Below are positions 5,673 to 8,332 of a DNA stretch of 8,332 bases, in pieces. The translations under genes were made by a program, and so were the position numbers. Every line of letters starts with the position of its first letter. The first letter of the stretch is position 1. The stretch is from an uncultured Eubacteriales bacterium (GTDB lineage Bacteria; Bacillota; Clostridia; Christensenellales; Aristaeellaceae). The notes beneath the pieces are model-generated. The model was not told where the DNA came from and did not search any database. It worked only from the letters and a program-made list of their open reading frames with translations. The DNA is taken from the NCBI GenBank assembly GCA_944353735.1, contig CALVPU010000167.1:1-8332 (forward strand), read 5' to 3'.

Positions 5673-5824
5673 GCAAATCCCGCCGCCTCCCGGCGGGATT
5701 TGCCCCGGGTAGAAACGAAAGCCCACCATCTCCCTCCGCGGCGCATAAAATGCGCCGCCACAGTGGGATTCCAAAGGGTCTCAGACCCTTTGGCGGGGGT
5801 TCTCAGGGGGCAGAGCCCCCTGAG
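5673..5824 (-). repeat. ABC hairpin repeat, copy 5 (fused to the methyltransferase 3' end)
   Basis: A complete copy on the minus strand. A1 is CTCAGGGGGC with GCCCCCTGAG (5824-5802). A2 is CCAAAGGGTC, loop TGA, GACCCTTTGG (5793-5771). B is at 5758-5738, the CGTTTCTACCCGGGG box at 5717-5703, and C at 5703-5673 with a perfect 13-bp stem. Unlike the other complete copies, C is followed by TGGTGCGG and not by a T-run. Its A1 and A2 modules are read as the last codons and stop of the RsmC-like gene. Confidence 0.9.
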
Positions 5825-6407
5825 CGCGGATTACGTGAAAACCCGACTGGCGGCGGACGACTTCGGCGCTGGAGAAGAGGGTGCGTAGGTACTTGAGGGC
5901 GGAGGGCGCGCCCTGCTGCTTGCGGATGACGGCGTAGAGGGCGCCGCCGGGGTTGAGGCGAGCGCGGGCATCGGCGAAGAGGCGGTAGACGGCGGCCTTT
6001 CCGGCGCGGATGGGGGGATTGGTGACGATGAGGTCGAAGGAACCGGGGACGTTTTCAAAGCCGTCGCCGGTGAGGACTTCGGCGGAAACGCCGTTGCGGC
6101 GCAGGTTTTCGCGGGCGAGGCTGGCGGCGCGGCAGTTGACGTCGGTCATGACGATCTGCGCGCCGGGCCAGCGCTTGCCGAGCAGCACGCCGACGGCGCC
6201 CCAGCCGCAGCCGAGGTCGAGCACCCTGCCGGCGGGCTCGGGCAGGGCCTCGAGGAGGGCGGCGGTGCCGGTATCGAGTCCGTCGCGGGAGAACACGCCG
6301 GCGTCGGTGACGAACTCCGCCGTCACGCCCAGCGCGGCGCAGCGCACGACGCGGCGGTCGTGGGCGGAAGCGGGCTCGGCGGTGTAATAGTGGTCGCTGG
6401 AGGTCAT
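5781..6407 (-). CDS. RsmC-like (YbxB-type) class I SAM methyltransferase
   Basis: A 208-residue Rossmann-fold methyltransferase. The SAM-binding motif is VLDLGCGWGAVG (62-73), with Asp89 in MTDVN closing the second strand, and the catalytic NPPI at 130-133 within NPPIRAGK. This is the signature of the RsmC/RlmG group, which methylates guanine N2 in rRNA (RsmC: 16S G1207), and of the short Bacillus YbxB form without the N-terminal duplicate domain. The ATG at 6407 is preceded by GGGAAG and starts 4 bp after the acyltransferase stop, so translation is probably coupled. The family-like sequence ends at GFHVIRA (residue 195). The last 13 residues (QGALPPENPRQRV) and the TGA stop come from ABC repeat copy 5. 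It is the last gene of the operon with rsuA; the shared theme is rRNA modification. The exact target is not proven. Confidence 0.88.
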   Translation of the reverse strand: MTSSDHYYTAEPASAHDRRVVRCAALGVTAEFVTDAGVFSRDGLDTGTAALLEALPEPAGRVLDLGCGWGAVGVLLGKRWPGAQIVMTDVNCRAASLARENLRRNGVSAEVLTGDGFENVPGSFDLIVTNPPIRAGKAAVYRLFADARARLNPGGALYAVIRKQQGAPSALKYLRTLFSSAEVVRRQSGFHVIRAQGALPPENPRQRV

Positions 6408-6411
6408 GATT

Positions 6412-7536
6412 TCACTTCCCGATGTTGAATTTGGCGGCAGCGCGGTCCTCCGCGGCATGGAACCGCGCGGAGAACCGATCCCAGTGGCGGTCCCAGAAGC
6501 GGAAAAAGGGCGCTTCGACGAAGCGGATGCGCAACAGGTCGATGGCGGCGCAGGCGGCGAACACGATCAGCACGCTGCCAATCGCCAGCAGCGGCATGGC
6601 CGGCAGCGGATAGATCGCGCGCGTGTCGAACAGGTCCTGCCACAGCAGCTTGCGCATGGCGTTGCTGTGGGCGTGGATGCAGAGCACGCCGAAGGTCGAC
6701 GCGCCGAGGGCGTTGATCACGCGGCTGTGCGGCAGGCGCAGGTGCTTAAACGCCATGAACGCGCACACGCCGAAGGCATAGGCGAGCAGCGTGTTGGAAT
6801 CGGTGACGAAGCGGTAGGCGATGAACGCCCCCATGCGCGCGCCGAGCCGCAGCAGCGCCAGCATCGACAGGATCATCAGCGCCGCGACCGCGGCAGCGGC
6901 GATCGCCCACGGACGGGCGCGCGACCAGCCGCGCTTGGGATACAGGCGCAGGTACGCCGCCGTCAGGTAGACCGTCGCGAACCACGAGACGTAGTTCATC
7001 GCCACCGACAGGCGCGGCGCCGTGCCGAACACCACGTAGATGAACGTCAGCAGCATCAACAGCCGCAGGTGCTGGCGCTCGCTCATCGCGCGGATGAGCA
7101 GGTTCAGGAAGGGAATGCTCAGGTAAAACAGCAGGTACGTGCCGACGAAGTTGTTGCCGATCTCGGTAAACGGCAGCAGCGTCCGCGCCACGCCGCCCAG
7201 CGTGACCGGCTCATAGCCCGTCAGCCAGAACACCGCCTGAATGATCACCTGATAGAACATGAACTCGCCCAGCAGCTTGGCAAACTTCCGCGCCGTGATG
7301 CGCGACGTGCACATGTAATAGCCGGTGATCATCACAAAACAGTTGATGCCCGCCTTGCCCCAGCCACCCATCACCACCGTGAACGCCGCGCGCCACGTGT
7401 ACGGGTCCGCCAGCACGCCGGTATGGACATGGGAATTGACGACATAGTGGTGTGCGATGATGAGCAGCATCGTCGCAATGCGCAGCAGCTCGAGGTTGGA
7501 ATCCCTCGGCGCGCGCCGAATCTCCGCCTTCTCCAT
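6412..7536 (-). CDS. Acyltransferase family 3 membrane protein
   Basis: A 374-residue integral membrane protein with about ten hydrophobic segments. Family features are an N-terminal NLELLRIATMLLIIAHHY (14-31) holding the conserved Arg and the His pair His29-His30, GINCFVMITGYY (63-74), STFGVLCIHAH (280-290) and FVEAPFFRFWDR (339-350). Such proteins move acyl groups, often acetyl, onto cell-surface sugars or lipids (the OatA, GtrOAc and NodX relatives); the acceptor here is unknown. No SGNH domain is attached. The ATG at 7536 lies 14 bp after the rsuA stop with a weak GAGGGCGGG ribosome site. An open frame extends upstream to 8247 but is only an out-of-frame shadow of rsuA. The gene is sandwiched between two rRNA-modification genes with no obvious functional link. 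Confidence 0.9.
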   Translation of the reverse strand: MEKAEIRRAPRDSNLELLRIATMLLIIAHHYVVNSHVHTGVLADPYTWRAAFTVVMGGWGKAGINCFVMITGYYMCTSRITARKFAKLLGEFMFYQVIIQAVFWLTGYEPVTLGGVARTLLPFTEIGNNFVGTYLLFYLSIPFLNLLIRAMSERQHLRLLMLLTFIYVVFGTAPRLSVAMNYVSWFATVYLTAAYLRLYPKRGWSRARPWAIAAAAVAALMILSMLALLRLGARMGAFIAYRFVTDSNTLLAYAFGVCAFMAFKHLRLPHSRVINALGASTFGVLCIHAHSNAMRKLLWQDLFDTRAIYPLPAMPLLAIGSVLIVFAACAAIDLLRIRFVEAPFFRFWDRHWDRFSARFHAAEDRAAAKFNIGK

Positions 7537-7550
7537 TTTCCCGCCCTCGT

Positions 7551-8267
7551 CTAGAGTCCCACTTGCGCCTTCAGCCCCGCGATCTCGTCCGCCTTCAGCG
7601 CCCGATATTGCCCCGCTTCCAGCGCCGGGTCCAGCCGCACGCAGCCGATGCGCTCCCGCGACAGCGACCGCAGCGGGTGCCCGACCGCCGCAAACATCCG
7701 CTTGACCTGATGAAACTTCCCCTCCGTCAGCGTCACCCGCGCCGTCGAGCCCTCGCGCCCCGACGCCAGTATCTCCAGCCGCGCCGGCTTCGCCGTGAAG
7801 TCGCTCAGCGCCAGGCCCTGCGCAAACGCCCGCACGTCGCCCTCGTCCAGCGTCCCCTCGCACGCCGCTATGTACGCCTTCTCCGCCTTGCGCTTCGGCG
7901 AAATCAGCCGGTGCGCCAGCTCCCCGTCCGTGGTCATCAGCACCAGCCCCGTCACGTCCCGGTCCAGCCGCCCGACCGGCCCCATGCCCTTGCGCCGCAT
8001 CGCCTTCGGCAGCAGATCCATCACCGTCGGAAGCCGACTGTCCTCCGTCGCCGTCACCACCCCCGCCGGCTTGTTCACCATCACGTACAGCTGCTCTTCC
8101 GCGCGCACCGGCGCGCCGTCCAGCCGCAATTCCTCCGCTTCTACCCGCAGCCCCGCGTCGCGCACAACCTCCCCGCCCCGCGTCACGCGCCCCGCCGCTA
8201 CGCACCTGCGCGCCTCGCTCCGGCTCATCCCACTCATCCCCAGCCACTTATCCACGCGCTGCAACAA
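7551..8267 (-). CDS. rsuA: RsuA-family 16S rRNA pseudouridine synthase
   Basis: A 238-residue enzyme that isomerises uridine to pseudouridine in rRNA; E. coli RsuA acts at 16S U516. An N-terminal S4 RNA-binding domain (about 4-50, RVDKWLGMSGMSRSEARR) precedes the catalytic domain. That domain has VMVNKPAGVVTAT (63-75), the active-site GRLDRDVTGL with Asp102, and EGKFHQVKRMFAAVGHP (182-198). The RsuA/RluB/RluE/RluF group is certain, RsuA itself likely from length and operon. The start is TTG: a strong AAGGAGG at 8283-8277 is directly followed by a TTG at 8276, too close to be used. The in-frame TTG at 8267 is 9 bases away and is chosen; TTG at 8264 is possible. It heads an operon with the acyltransferase and RsmC-like genes. 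No promoter is visible because repeat sequence begins 14 bp beyond the ribosome site. Confidence 0.88.
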   Translation of the reverse strand: MLQRVDKWLGMSGMSRSEARRCVAAGRVTRGGEVVRDAGLRVEAEELRLDGAPVRAEEQLYVMVNKPAGVVTATEDSRLPTVMDLLPKAMRRKGMGPVGRLDRDVTGLVLMTTDGELAHRLISPKRKAEKAYIAACEGTLDEGDVRAFAQGLALSDFTAKPARLEILASGREGSTARVTLTEGKFHQVKRMFAAVGHPLRSLSRERIGCVRLDPALEAGQYRALKADEIAGLKAQVGL

Positions 8268-8296
8268 CGAAAGCAACCTCCTTTTTTGGGGGAACG

Positions 8297-8332
8297 GCAG
8301 GGGGCGCTGCCCCCTGCACCCCCGCCAAAGGG
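8297..8332 (+). repeat. ABC hairpin repeat, copy 6 (truncated by contig end)
   Basis: Hairpin A1 is complete: GCAGGGGGC (8297-8305), loop GCT, GCCCCCTGC (8309-8317). The linker ACCCCCG follows, and then the first half of A2, CCAAAGGG (8325-8332), where the window stops. It is preceded by GGGGAACGG. It points away from rsuA, whose ribosome site ends 14 bp to the left, so any rsuA transcript from further right would carry this hairpin in antisense form in its leader. Confidence 0.85.

Noticed and set aside
4932..5830. Insertion sequence or transposon with its own transposase
   Set aside because: No transposase motif is readable in any frame; only repeats are present. A non-autonomous element remains possible and is covered under findings.
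6406..7554. 382-codon plus-strand frame opposite the acyltransferase
   Set aside because: Its composition is Arg/Gln/His-rich and without motifs, the usual shadow of a GC-rich membrane protein gene.
7537..8247. Possible N-terminal extension fusing the acyltransferase to an upstream domain
   Set aside because: The extension is in a different frame from rsuA, which covers the same bases with S4 and pseudouridine synthase motifs. Family similarity of the acyltransferase starts at the ATG at 7536.

Overview
The window is 8,332 bp of GC-rich DNA with compact bacterial genes. The best guess is a high-GC member of the Bacillota (Clostridia-type). The reasons are a MurG of the subtype common in Clostridia and Bacillus (SRAGSNALCE and ASRGDQILNA motifs), a small methyltransferase resembling Bacillus YbxB (NPPIRAGK), and Shine-Dalgarno sequences ahead of most genes. 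This is inference from family features, not a database match. The first 12 bases match the 3' end of the Illumina TruSeq adapter. Both ends of the window lie inside the same repeat family, so this looks like a complete metagenomic or draft contig broken at repeats.

Layout from left to right: bases 1-12 are an adapter remnant. Bases 13-290 hold two tandem copies of a composite hairpin repeat (called ABC here). Next come a multi-pass membrane glycosyltransferase of the GT39/ArnT type (minus, 328-1914) and dnaX, the clamp-loader subunit gamma/tau (minus, 2003-3598). An AT-rich divergent promoter region follows, then murG (plus, 3864-4931), which makes lipid II. An 849-bp gene-free stretch (4932-5780) holds one ABC repeat pointing right, a 38-bp minisatellite of six units, and most of two ABC repeats pointing left. 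Last is a leftward operon: rsuA-type pseudouridine synthase (7551-8267), membrane acyltransferase 3 (6412-7536) and an RsmC-like rRNA methyltransferase (5781-6407). The right edge is a truncated ABC repeat.

The genes are mostly housekeeping: DNA replication (dnaX), peptidoglycan synthesis (murG) and rRNA modification (rsuA, RsmC-like), plus two membrane enzymes that probably modify envelope glycans. The unusual content is non-coding. The ABC element is about 155 bp and is made of four hairpins (A1, A2, B, C) joined by conserved linkers. Copies differ by paired, compensatory substitutions in every hairpin, which implies that the fold is maintained. Hairpin C is followed by a T-run in several copies and looks like an intrinsic terminator. 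One copy has become the 3' end of the RsmC-like gene and supplies its last codons and its stop.

No tRNA, rRNA, CRISPR array, transposase or prophage gene was seen.
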